A stretch of DNA of 64,000 nucleotides from Sphaerobacter sp. (GTDB lineage: Bacteria; Chloroflexota; Chloroflexia; Thermomicrobiales; Thermomicrobiaceae). A program made the translations under genes and the position numbers. Below the pieces are notes generated by a model. The model ran no database searches and was not told the origin of the DNA. It worked only from the letters and a program-made list of their open reading frames with translations. The stretch's first letter is position 1, and every line of letters begins with the position of its first letter. Where the stretch lies: the NCBI RefSeq assembly GCF_019683595.1, contig NZ_JADGHZ010000002.1, positions 1 to 64,000 of the forward strand. Direction: 5' to 3'. Of this stretch, positions 1-7,874 are shown piece by piece.

Positions 1-2
1 CA

Positions 3-722
3 CTAACCAAAGATCGCTCGGCCGACCCGGATGATGGTCGCGCCCTCCTCGATGGCCACCTCGTAGTCGTTGGTCATGCCCATGGAGAGCTCCGGCAGCA
101 CGATGCCGGTTGCCTCCTGGAGCTGGTCGCGGAGCGTGCGCAACGCCGCGAAGACAGGGCGCGTCTCCTCAGGGTCGTCCACGAGCGGGGCGATGGTCAT
201 CAGCCCGAGCACGTGAAGGTTGGGTTGCGCCGCGGCGTGACGGAGCAGCGCCTCCGCATCCTCCGGCGCGCAGCCGTGCTTCTGCTCCTCTCGTGCGACG
301 TTGACCTGGAGCAGGATATCCTGGCGCTTCCCCTCCCGCTCGGCGCGGCGCTGCAGGGCGTCGACCAGTCCGGGGCGATCGACCGAGTGGATCAGTGAGA
401 AGAGGCGAACGGCGTCTCGCGCCTTGTTCGTCTGCAAGTGGCCGATCAGATGCAGTGTCGCGCCCGAGTCCAGGACCGACGCGAAGAGGCTGGTCACTTT
501 CTTGGCCGCGTCCTGGACTCGGTTCTCACCGAAGTCGCGCAGCCCCGCGGCCCAGGCTGCCTCGACGGCGGCGCTCGCGTCGGGCGGAAGCGTCTTGGTC
601 ACGCCGACGATGCGGATGCCGGCCGGGTCGCGTCCCGCACGCTCAGCGGCGGCGCGCACGCGTTCCTGCACCCTCGCCAACTTCTCGGAGACAACCGCCG
701 CGTCGGTTCCTCCAATCACCAT
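3..722 (-). CDS. YggS/PROSC-family PLP-binding protein (PLP homeostasis)
   Basis: Complete 239-residue protein; the TAG stop lies at the very edge of the window. It belongs to the YggS/YBL036C/PROSC family, cytosolic single-domain TIM-barrel proteins that bind pyridoxal phosphate and buffer its level without a known catalytic reaction. Visible family signatures are the PLP-lysine segment RIVGVTKTLPP (Lys43), GENRVQDA, HLIGHLQTNKAR and the C-terminal LSMGMTNDYEVAIEEGA followed by RVGRAIFG. Length matches the family. The ATG is preceded by GGGAGCCA, a usable ribosome binding site. It is the last gene of a three-gene minus-strand run, 23 bp after pgeF, a pairing common in bacteria near cell-division genes. 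Function is confident at family level. Confidence 0.93.
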   Translation of the reverse strand: MVIGGTDAAVVSEKLARVQERVRAAAERAGRDPAGIRIVGVTKTLPPDASAAVEAAWAAGLRDFGENRVQDAAKKVTSLFASVLDSGATLHLIGHLQTNKARDAVRLFSLIHSVDRPGLVDALQRRAEREGKRQDILLQVNVAREEQKHGCAPEDAEALLRHAAAQPNLHVLGLMTIAPLVDDPEETRPVFAALRTLRDQLQEATGIVLPELSMGMTNDYEVAIEEGATIIRVGRAIFG

Positions 723-745
723 TGGCTCCCTGCTCCTTGCTTAGT

Positions 746-1564
746 TCACTGCGGCACGAGCGCGATCACTGCGGCGAAGCTCGCAGGCGGCGCGCCCGTC
801 ACGCGGCGGGAACGGTGGGAGAAGAACCGGTCCGCGTTGCAGCGAGTGCAAACCCCGGCCACCTCGATCTGATCGGCCGGAACTCCTGCCGCGACGAGCG
901 CGGTCCAGTTGGCGCGCCACAGGTCGAAGATGGTGCGACATCCGTCGCGTCGGACCGCCAGGCCATCGGGATCGAGCTCGGTCGCGCGCCACGCCTCGAT
1001 GACTTCGTCGCCCACCTCGTAGCAGCAGGGTCCGATCGACGGTCCCAGCCCCGCAATCAGGTCGCGAGGGTCGCAGCCGAGTCGTTCCTGCATCGTCCGG
1101 ATCGTCGCGCCGACTACGTCGGCCACCGTGCCGCGCCACCCGGCGTGGATGGCCGCCACGGCACCCCGCTTCGGATCGTGCAGCAAGATCGGCACGCAGT
1201 CGGCGCAGAAGGCGACCACCGGGACTCCAGGTTCGGCGGTAACGAACGCGTCCCGCCCCTGAATCCACGTGCCCGGCAGAAAAGTTTCGTCTCCCGCATC
1301 AGGCCCGAGGCCGTTGCGCGAGACGAGCGCGACCTCGGCGCCGTGCACCTGCCGCCCATAGGTCCAACATGCGGCGTCCACGCCGATGGCGGCGGACCAG
1401 GCGGCACGGTTCGCCGTGACGATCGCTGGGTCGAGTCCGGGCCGGTTCGTCACCGTCCCCTCGGCTGGAAGGTTGGACGTTCGCCCGGTGATGCCGTGCC
1501 GTACCATAGCCGGGTCGAAGCACTTGAACCGGAAGACCGGCAATGTCTGCGTTTCAACCCCCAC
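746..1564 (-). CDS. pgeF: Peptidoglycan editing factor PgeF (YfiH/DUF152, laccase-domain)
   Basis: A 272-residue member of the YfiH/DUF152 family. These proteins were first described as polyphenol oxidases and later shown to be purine nucleoside-active and to remove wrongly inserted L-Ser from peptidoglycan precursors. The zinc-site residues are visible in QVHGAEV, FCADCVPILL and AIHAGWRGTV, and the conserved GPSIGPCCYEVGDEV and C-terminal CTRCNADRFFSHR are intact. The start is GTG, 2 bp downstream of the stop of the spermidine-synthase-like gene, so the two are probably translationally coupled. Followed by the YggS-type gene. The family assignment is secure; the physiological substrate cannot be told from sequence. 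Confidence 0.92.
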   Translation of the reverse strand: MGVETQTLPVFRFKCFDPAMVRHGITGRTSNLPAEGTVTNRPGLDPAIVTANRAAWSAAIGVDAACWTYGRQVHGAEVALVSRNGLGPDAGDETFLPGTWIQGRDAFVTAEPGVPVVAFCADCVPILLHDPKRGAVAAIHAGWRGTVADVVGATIRTMQERLGCDPRDLIAGLGPSIGPCCYEVGDEVIEAWRATELDPDGLAVRRDGCRTIFDLWRANWTALVAAGVPADQIEVAGVCTRCNADRFFSHRSRRVTGAPPASFAAVIALVPQ

Positions 1565-1566
1565 CG

Positions 1567-3174
1567 TTAGCGCCCCGTCGCCGTGTCAATGATCATCAGA
1601 TCTACCACCCGCTCCACCGGTGCCCAGTCGTCGGTGAAGACAAGCTTCGGGTCCGTCGAGGTCCACTCGCGGATATTCCCCGTTTTCAAGCTCATCTCGC
1701 CCACGTCCCGGATCAAGCCTGGCGGCAGGCGCTCGATGTTCTCGGCGAAGTTGGCGATGTCGGTGGGCTGGTTGGTGCCGATCACCATGCTGTTCGCGAA
1801 GCGCCCCACGTCGATGATGTAGACGTTCGGGTAGACCGACTTCATGGTCGAGGCGATCACGTCGACCAGCCGGAAGTCGGTAGCCGTGCGGCCGGCATTG
1901 ACGACCGCGACGCCATTGGGCGTGAGATGGTCACGCACTTCCTGGAAGAACTCCCGGGTGGTCAGGTGGAATGGGATGTAGGGCTGGTGGTAGGCGTCGA
2001 TGCCGATCACGTCGTACTGGCGATCGGTGGTAGCCAGGAAATAGCGTCCATCCTGGACGATCACGTTCAGGTTCGGCTCGTTCATGTCGAAGTACTCGCG
2101 GCCGACCTTGACGATCTCCGGGTCGAGCTCCACCCCGTCGATCGGAATCGGCCCATAGGCGGCCGTAAACTGCTTCGGCACGGTGCCGGCCGCCAGGCCG
2201 ATCAAGGCCATGCTGCGCACATCGCTGGGACTGGTGTCTGGGTTGAAGTAGGGGGCGACCATGAAGTAGTCCCATGGTCCACCGGTCAGGGGGCGCTCCG
2301 GGTCGTAGATCGAATGGATCGCGTGGCCCTCGTTCAGTGACAGGTAATGTGCGCTGCCGTCCCGGACGACCTGGATGTAGTTGTACTGGGACTCCTCCTC
2401 ATGCACGATCTCGCCGTACTCCGGCGGACGAATCGCGCTCGTCTCCCAGAGCGCGGCGACAGCCAGGACGATTCCGGCCAACAGGATGGCTCCGAGCGCT
2501 ATGACGCGCGCCCGCAGGAGTAACAGCCCGATGACCGATGTGCCGATCAGGATCAGGGAGAAGGTGTAGAAGGTCTTGTAGGTTCCGACCCACGGGATCA
2601 GGAGGAGCACCGGCAGGAAGCTCCCGATGATGCTTCCGACCGTCGAGAGCGCGTAGAGTGACCCGGCGGTGTTCCCTGCGGAGGTGACGCTCAAGAGGCG
2701 CAGGCGAATAGCAAAGGGCGATACGAAGCCGAGCAGGGTAACCGGCACCGCGAACAAGAGGATGACCCCGAGCAAAGAGCCGTAGAATGCGCCGACCGCG
2801 AGATCCTGAAAGGCGACGAGCGAGCGCTCGAGGATCGGGCGCGACATTAAGGGGATCAATCCCGTCGCGAAGCCGGCCACGGCGGTGATGGCGAAGAGCA
2901 GGGTCGCGCTCGGCCACCGGTCGGCGACCCGGCCCCCGAAGTAGTACCCGATCGAGAGATACAGCATCGTCAGCCCGATGAGGTTGGCCCAGATGATCGT
3001 CGAGTCGCCGAAGTAGGGGCCGAGAAGCCGTGAGGCGGTCAGCTCGATGCCGATGCTGCAGATGCCGCCGACGAAGACGATCAACAGGAGTAGCCAGTTG
3101 AAGACCTGCGGTCGTCGCGCACCCGGCGCCGGTGTGGTCTCCACTACCTCCGTCGTCTGGGGACTGGTTGTCAC
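1567..3174 (-). CDS. Membrane-fused spermidine/spermine synthase-like protein
   Basis: A 535-residue fusion. Roughly residues 25-230 hold six to seven hydrophobic helices (beginning NWLLLLIVFVGGICSIGIEL), and the rest is a Rossmann-fold methyltransferase-like domain of the spermidine synthase type. In that domain ESQYNYIQVVRDG, GLAAGTVPKQF, IDGVELDPEIVKVGREYF and VIGIDAYHQPYIPFHLTT correspond to the usual aminopropyltransferase motifs, with DAYH in place of a typical D-[AS]-[FY] gate. Such fusions are common in Chloroflexota and Actinobacteria and mostly lack proven polyamine activity. Start is GTG. It heads the run with pgeF and the YggS gene. A TATAAT box lies about 60 bp upstream. Confidence 0.85.
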   Translation of the reverse strand: MTTSPQTTEVVETTPAPGARRPQVFNWLLLLIVFVGGICSIGIELTASRLLGPYFGDSTIIWANLIGLTMLYLSIGYYFGGRVADRWPSATLLFAITAVAGFATGLIPLMSRPILERSLVAFQDLAVGAFYGSLLGVILLFAVPVTLLGFVSPFAIRLRLLSVTSAGNTAGSLYALSTVGSIIGSFLPVLLLIPWVGTYKTFYTFSLILIGTSVIGLLLLRARVIALGAILLAGIVLAVAALWETSAIRPPEYGEIVHEEESQYNYIQVVRDGSAHYLSLNEGHAIHSIYDPERPLTGGPWDYFMVAPYFNPDTSPSDVRSMALIGLAAGTVPKQFTAAYGPIPIDGVELDPEIVKVGREYFDMNEPNLNVIVQDGRYFLATTDRQYDVIGIDAYHQPYIPFHLTTREFFQEVRDHLTPNGVAVVNAGRTATDFRLVDVIASTMKSVYPNVYIIDVGRFANSMVIGTNQPTDIANFAENIERLPPGLIRDVGEMSLKTGNIREWTSTDPKLVFTDDWAPVERVVDLMIIDTATGR

Positions 3175-3233
3175 GAGTACCCCTATCTGGGCAATGCGGC
3201 CCGGAACGGGCCCACGCGGCTGAACACGCCAGG

Positions 3234-3239
3234 ATTATA
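3234..3239 (-). promoter_or_regulatory. Candidate -10 box (TATAAT) for the spermidine-synthase-like operon
   Basis: On the minus strand TATAAT sits about 60 bp upstream of the GTG at 3174, giving a leader of about 50 nt. No good -35 is visible at 16-18 bp, because that stretch is part of the upstream terminator hairpin. The box is the only close match to a sigma-70 element in this intergenic gap. Confidence 0.35.
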
Positions 3240-3244
3240 CCGGA

Positions 3245-3277
3245 GCCCCCGCCGATCCTGAGCGGGTCGGCGGGGGC
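3245..3277 (-). terminator. GC-rich hairpin downstream of the ThDP enzyme gene
   Basis: GCCCCCGCCGA and TCGGCGGGGGC form an 11-bp perfect stem with an 11-nt loop, 65 bp past the stop of the minus-strand ThDP enzyme gene. No T-tract follows, so it is a weak or factor-assisted terminator at best. Confidence 0.45.
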
Positions 3278-3341
3278 AGACGTCGCTAGGTCTCGCGCGC
3301 GGAGCCTCGATCGAAACGGGATCGGCGCCGCGTGAGGCGGC

Positions 3342-4979
3342 CTAGTACTGCTCCAGCTTGATCGGCACGTCGATCAACACCGGTTCGTCTCGCTGGAGCG
3401 CGGACGCCAGCGCCTCACTCAGCGCGGCCGGGGACTCGGCGCGCATCGCCGCGATCCCGTAGGCCCCTGCGAGCTTGACATAGTCAGGGTTCACGAGATC
3501 GACGTCGATGTAGCGGCCAGGGTAGGACTCACGCTGGGCCACCTTGACCGCCGTATGGGTGCTGTCGTTGAAGATCACGATCGTGACCGGAATTCGGTGG
3601 TGCGCGGCCGCACCCAGCTCCTGCATCGTGAACTGGAAGCCGCCGTCGCCGTTCAGCGACACCACCTTGCGGTCGGGCCGGGCGATCTTCGCACCCAACG
3701 CCGTCGGCAGCGACGACCCCAGCGTCCCAAACCCGCGCGGGAAGGTGAAGGTCCGCGGCTCGTAGACGGGGAAGTAGCGCACCGCCTCGTAGCACATCAT
3801 CGTCATGTCGCAGGTGACGATGGCATCGCGCGGTGTCGCCTCGCGCAGCGCCCGCAGGTAAGCGACATAACGCTCGGCGCGCTCGTCCGCCGGCTGGAAG
3901 TTGGCCTCCCGTGCGGCCCGGACCTCCTCGGTCGACCAGCGCCCCTTCGGCCGTTTCCCGGCGCGCACCGCTTCGAGCAGCGCCTTCAGTGTGAGCGCCG
4001 CATCGGCCACGATGCCCACGGCGGTTGGGTAGCGCCGTCCGATCTCATGCGGGTCGATGTCGATGTGGATCAGCGGCGTCGGGAGCGGCATCGTGCCCTG
4101 CGCCGTCGTGCGGACTCCAAGGCCGGTGCCGATGGCGATGGTAAGGTCGGAGCCTTTCATGAGCGGCACGATTGGGCTGTTCGGTGACCAGCGGTAGCCG
4201 AAGGCGCCGACGGCGTAGTCGTCGTCCTCCGGGATCGCACCCTTGCCCATGAGCGAGGTGCACACCGGCGCGCCCAGCTCGTGCGCCAGCTCGCGGAGGA
4301 GGGGAGAGACCTCCTCGTCGTCGCAGCCACCTCCGGCGAAGATGAAGACCCGATTCGCGGCGGCGATCAGGTCGGCTGCCTCGGCGACCTGCGCCGGGTC
4401 GGGAGCGGTGCGCTCACCCTCGCCAACCGGCAGCTCGTCGATCTCGACCTCCTCAGCCATGACGTCGATCGGGATTTCGAGGTACACCGGTCGGCCGCGC
4501 CCGGACTGCACCTGCCGGAATGCCTCAGCGACGGCGCTCGGGATTTCCTTCGCCGACATGACCCGGTGCGCCCACTTCGTCACCGGGCGCATCACGCCCA
4601 TTTGGTCCTTCATCTCGTGGAGGTTGCCCTCCAGCGAGTCGAGGTACTTGCGCTCCAGATTGGTGGCGATGACGACGACCCGCGAGCTGTCGGCGAACGC
4701 CTCACCCGCGGCGGTCACCACGTTGGTGACACCGGGACCGGTGACGATGAGGGCCACTCCCGGCTTGCCGGTGGCACGATAGGCCCCGTCGGCCATGTAC
4801 CCAGCACCCTGCTCGTGGCGCGGGAGAATCGTGGCGATATGATCGCTGTCGTAGAGGGCGTCGTATGCGTCGAGGGTGTGCACGCCGGGGATACCGAAGG
4901 TGGTGCGGACGCCGTGCGCCTCGAGGGCTTTGATCAGCGCCACACCACCGCGAACTTTCCGTTTCACTGACATCGCCAT
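3342..4979 (-). CDS. Thiamine diphosphate-dependent enzyme, acetolactate-synthase-like (possibly 2-oxoacid decarboxylase)
   Basis: A 545-residue ThDP enzyme with the three standard domains. The N-terminal PYR domain carries the catalytic glutamate in LPRHEQGAGYMADGAYR, the middle domain contains FIFAGGGCDDEEV, and the C-terminal PP domain has the Mg/ThDP motif NGDGGFQFTMQELGAAA ending in FNDST. The FGIPGVHTLDAYDAL opening resembles AruI-type 5-guanidino-2-oxopentanoate decarboxylases more than the biosynthetic IlvB, and no small regulatory subunit gene is adjacent. It is therefore probably a catabolic 2-oxoacid-acting enzyme rather than the isoleucine/valine enzyme; substrate unknown. GGTAAGGAGAG precedes the ATG. 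Transcribed alone, with flanking hairpin and promoter-like elements. Confidence 0.85.
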   Translation of the reverse strand: MAMSVKRKVRGGVALIKALEAHGVRTTFGIPGVHTLDAYDALYDSDHIATILPRHEQGAGYMADGAYRATGKPGVALIVTGPGVTNVVTAAGEAFADSSRVVVIATNLERKYLDSLEGNLHEMKDQMGVMRPVTKWAHRVMSAKEIPSAVAEAFRQVQSGRGRPVYLEIPIDVMAEEVEIDELPVGEGERTAPDPAQVAEAADLIAAANRVFIFAGGGCDDEEVSPLLRELAHELGAPVCTSLMGKGAIPEDDDYAVGAFGYRWSPNSPIVPLMKGSDLTIAIGTGLGVRTTAQGTMPLPTPLIHIDIDPHEIGRRYPTAVGIVADAALTLKALLEAVRAGKRPKGRWSTEEVRAAREANFQPADERAERYVAYLRALREATPRDAIVTCDMTMMCYEAVRYFPVYEPRTFTFPRGFGTLGSSLPTALGAKIARPDRKVVSLNGDGGFQFTMQELGAAAHHRIPVTIVIFNDSTHTAVKVAQRESYPGRYIDVDLVNPDYVKLAGAYGIAAMRAESPAALSEALASALQRDEPVLIDVPIKLEQY

Positions 4980-5101
4980 CGCCGCGTACTCTCCTTACCA
5001 CTGGCCGCCGCGCATCACCCGTGCCCGGTGGGGGCAAGGGCGCACCGAGCGGCGTCCTGCCCGCTCTCCACCGATACCGACCAATCGGCACATGCTTGCC
5101 T

Positions 5102-5107
5102 AGTATA
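5102..5107 (-). promoter_or_regulatory. Candidate -10 box (TATACT) upstream of the ThDP enzyme gene
   Basis: TATACT on the minus strand lies about 125 bp upstream of the ThDP enzyme start, just past the stop of the PH-domain gene. A convincing -35 is not visible. It is reported because it is the best sigma-70-like element in the gap. Confidence 0.3.
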
Positions 5108-5115
5108 GCGTCCTT

Positions 5116-5991
5116 TCACGCTGCCCGGCGCTCGCTGGGGTCGGGGTCGTCGCGGCGGCGGGACGGGAGGCGTTCGCGCAGCGCGGCACCGAGCCGATCC
5201 GGGTGGTTCGCCGCGACAGACAAGACGTTGATCGGCCGCGAGGGACCTGTGAACGTTCGGAAACGCACGGGCTCGTCTACCTCGATCCTCAGATGCGTGC
5301 GGCCGCCGATGCTGAGAAAGGCCACCCCCGTTTCGCCTTCGGGGAAAATCAGACCCTCGCGACCGTCAGGTGTCTTGCGCTGCTCCTCCTCGAGACCGAC
5401 GATCCGGTCGTATGGAATCACCGCTTCGTTCAGGACGCCATAGCGGACACGCAACCCCTCAGGTTCCAGGCGGTGGGGGAGGACCACCAGCGAGGCGTAC
5501 AGGCCGAATGCCCAGACCACCGCGTAGATGGCCAGGATCAGCAATATCCAGCGGAGCCAGGCCCAGGGGATCAACAACTCGAAGAGGATGATCTCGACCG
5601 GCGTGGTGAACAGAATGACCACGAGAAAGATGCCGAGGATGGAGCCGGCGTGATACGGGAAGTCGTCCGGACCGTAATGGTAGCGCCGCGTGACCCAGCG
5701 GATGAGGCAGATCCAGACGCGTGGCTCCATGACGATGAATCGCGCCATCACCCGCGGGAAAACGACGGTCAGCGCGTCCTCAGCGGCGGTCCACGGATCG
5801 ACTCCGTCGCGCCGCCCGGCGCGGAAGCGTCGCACGGCGACGATCGCCTGCCGCGCGGCGATCAGCGCGATCCCGCCCTCGATGGCGACCACGATCGCCA
5901 CCGCCTGCCCGAGTGAAAGCACACCGCCCCGGACCAGGACGATCTCGACGACGATCAGGGCGGGCAACAGCCACTTCAGAAAGCGCTCCAC
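5116..5991 (-). CDS. PH-domain (bPH_2/YdbS-like) membrane protein
   Basis: A 291-residue integral membrane protein. I place the start at GTG 5991 (VERFLKWLLPALIV), because GGGGGAAGGA lies directly upstream and the extra 69 residues in the ORF track have atypical composition (Ser/Arg/Cys-rich, no homology). Hydrophobic segments occur near residues 4-20, 26-45 and 105-165, the last pair separated by a Trp-rich turn (LLIPWAWLRWILL). The C-terminal third (VLPHRLEPEGLRVRYGVLNEAVIPYDRIVGLEEEQR) has the strand pattern of a bacterial PH domain. Function of these proteins is generally unknown; no operon partner is evident. Confidence 0.7.
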   Translation of the reverse strand: MERFLKWLLPALIVVEIVLVRGGVLSLGQAVAIVVAIEGGIALIAARQAIVAVRRFRAGRRDGVDPWTAAEDALTVVFPRVMARFIVMEPRVWICLIRWVTRRYHYGPDDFPYHAGSILGIFLVVILFTTPVEIILFELLIPWAWLRWILLILAIYAVVWAFGLYASLVVLPHRLEPEGLRVRYGVLNEAVIPYDRIVGLEEEQRKTPDGREGLIFPEGETGVAFLSIGGRTHLRIEVDEPVRFRTFTGPSRPINVLSVAANHPDRLGAALRERLPSRRRDDPDPSERRAA

Positions 5992-6070
5992 CGCCCGTCC
6001 TTCCCCCAAGCGCGCCGCAGCGCGACCCAGCGCTCTGCCGTTGTGCGCACTGTACACTGACAGGTAGCGG

Positions 6071-6510
6071 CTGGACGAACCGCAGCGGCGCGAAGTCCAA
6101 CAACTGCACGAATTCATCCGGTCGACGATGGCAGGCTTCCGCGCGCGGGACTGGTAGGACGACTGCGTGGACTGGTCAAAGGTCCCGCAGGGCGACACGG
6201 CACGTGCTCGAAGGATCTTGGTCGACGGCCAGGTGGCGGGAAACGTCTTGTGCTGGGACGACGCGAGCCGGCGGATGCTCGCGTACTGGACCGGTCAAAC
6301 GTACTCGGGACTCGGCGACGCGACTCGTGCACCCGCGGTTTTCCTGCGGCAGGTGGAAACCCAGCCCGGCATTTGTTCGCCACGGTCGCTCCTGACATCA
6401 TCGCCTCGATCCGTGTGCTGGGGACGTGCGGTGTCAATCGCCTGCCGATCACTGACGTCCGTGCCGTCGGGGCCGGGGAGTTCGACACAATCACACTGAA
6501 CCTGCGCCCA
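6071..6510 (+). pseudogene. Decayed GNAT acetyltransferase (RimJ/RimL type)
   Basis: Reading one frame from about 6071, conceptual translation gives HEFIRSTMAGFRARDW, then an in-frame TAG at 6155, then WSKV...RRILVDGQVAGNVLCWDD and LAYWTGQTYSGLGDATRA. This is the acceptor and acetyl-CoA region of a GNAT acetyltransferase. Near 6365 the similarity jumps one frame to RHLFATVAPDIIASIRVLGTCGV, the typical LY-x-V-x-x-D-N-x-A-S-x-R-V-L-E-K-C-G-F motif. One nonsense codon and one frameshift therefore break the gene, and the glycine-rich acetyl-CoA loop is also eroded. No other feature occupies this stretch. Identification rests on motif order only. Confidence 0.72.
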
Positions 6511-6966
6511 CGAGCACATGCGGATAAGTGCGCTTATCCGCAACGATGATTGCTCCGCCTCGGCGCCGACATCTCCGCCCATCCCGCCGGCTTCGCGCCG
6601 GGTGTAAGTGGGATCGTGGCTTCGTGCAGGTGCCAGGAGCGCGTTCAGGTGTCCGCGAGCACTGAGCGACCATCCCTTGTGCCGTCCGCGGATCCCTGTC
6701 CGTTGTCGGCCGGAACCCGTGAGCCACCGTTGGTATAGGTTGCCCGCAGAGCGCGTCGTTCGCCAGGGACACGCGGCGCAACGGACGACGGTCGAGATAT
6801 CCAGAGTTCCACGCTAGACCCATCCTGAATTCCTAGGTCCCCGGTGCCAGTGCCTGAGCGCGTCCCTCCACCTCGCTTGATGATCCCAGCGCATGAGGAT
6901 CGACGGCATGCCTGATTTCCCGCGGGACTCGACCCTGGCGGCCAGCGATGTGATCACACAACACCG
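6511..6966. other. Non-coding, probably decayed DNA
   Basis: No frame on either strand gives a protein with recognisable motifs or plausible ribosome binding sites. The ORF-track entries here are short and Arg/Pro/Ser-rich, as expected for chance ORFs in GC-rich DNA. It lies between two gene remnants, so further decayed coding sequence is likely but not recognisable. Confidence 0.5.
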
Positions 6967-7101
6967 ATGGAGCTGATTATGTCCACCGCAGGTGAGGCTC
7001 TGGGTGTGATCGGTCCGACCGGCGCGGGTAAGTCGAACTTGTTGCGGGTATTGGCGGGCGACGTATCCCCGTCATCCGATGACATGCAACTCGCACGCTG
7101 A
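6967..7101 (+). pseudogene. Fragment of an ABC-transporter ATPase (Walker A end)
   Basis: A 44-codon open frame, too short for the ORF track, reads EALGVIGPTGAGKSNLLRVLAGDV before a TGA stop. GPTGAGKSNLLRVLAG is a clear Walker A P-loop with the usual helix after it, as in branched-chain amino acid or sugar ABC ATPases. The Q-loop, signature and Walker B are all missing downstream, so this is a truncated remnant and not a working ATPase. It sits 450 bp after the GNAT pseudogene, which marks 6.0-7.2 kb as a graveyard region. Confidence 0.7.
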
Positions 7102-7187
7102 GAATCGTCGGTATTCTGACCTGGCGCAGAGCCGGAGGGTGAGGATGTCGCTTACACCGGGATAGACCACGAAGGTCGGTGGCGCCG

Positions 7188-7868
7188 TCAGTCTCGGGAA
7201 TCGTTGGATGGAAGCGCGCGAGCGGCATCCTGCGCCAGGCGGTGCGCCCGGCGCGACGGCTCAGGGAGGCGGTAGCGGGTCGTCGTGCGCAGCGTCCATT
7301 CGACCGCGTCCTCCAGCGTGACGAGGTGGCCGACCGAGACGTAGACCGGTGTGACGCCGGCGCGCGTGCGGACGGCCATGCCGATCACCTCGTCGTCCGC
7401 GACGAGTGGCGCCACACTCCCCCGTTCATCCCCAAGCGGCTCATGGCGGCCGACCAGGATCGACTTCGCCACGCCGATGGTGGGCAGACCCAGCTCAACA
7501 CCGAGGTGGCAGGCAATCCCGGCCCGGCGTGGATGTGCACGTCCCTGCCCATCGACCAGGATCAGATCGGGTGACTCAGGCAGTCCCCTAATGGCCTCAA
7601 GGCACAGCGGCGCCTCGCGGTAGGACAGCAGACCTGGAATGTACGGAAAGGGGACCTGTCCCAAGGCGACGTAGTGGGCCAGCTCTTCCAGCGTGGGATA
7701 CGCGCACAGGACGGCTGCGGCGACGCCCTGTGTTCCGCGCAGGTGGACGTCGACCGCGGCGATGAGGCGCGGGGGCGTGGCGAGCGGTCGCTCCACGACG
7801 GAGCGGGCGAGTTCCCGCTGCCGCTGGCGATATTCGTTGATCAACGCGGCACGGACCGAATCCGCCAT
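7188..7868 (-). CDS. nfi: Endonuclease V (deoxyinosine 3' endonuclease)
   Basis: A 226-residue endonuclease V, which cleaves the second phosphodiester bond 3' to deoxyinosine in DNA damaged by deamination. The metal-binding acidic residues are in LIAAVDVHLRG (Asp40), IPGLLSYREAP (Glu85) and LILVDGQGRAHPRRAG (Asp106), and the PYIPG wedge for strand separation is present. Length and motif spacing fit bacterial Nfi. It is the last gene of a minus-strand operon, 6 bp after fmt. Deamination repair is a plausible need in a thermophile, though the lifestyle is an inference. Confidence 0.93.
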   Translation of the reverse strand: MADSVRAALINEYRQRQRELARSVVERPLATPPRLIAAVDVHLRGTQGVAAAVLCAYPTLEELAHYVALGQVPFPYIPGLLSYREAPLCLEAIRGLPESPDLILVDGQGRAHPRRAGIACHLGVELGLPTIGVAKSILVGRHEPLGDERGSVAPLVADDEVIGMAVRTRAGVTPVYVSVGHLVTLEDAVEWTLRTTTRYRLPEPSRRAHRLAQDAARALPSNDSRD

Positions 7869-7874
7869 GCGCGC

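Noticed and set aside
395-1570. 391-codon plus-strand ORF opposite YggS and PgeF
   Set aside because: Shadow of two conserved proteins; Arg/Pro-rich with no recognisable domain.
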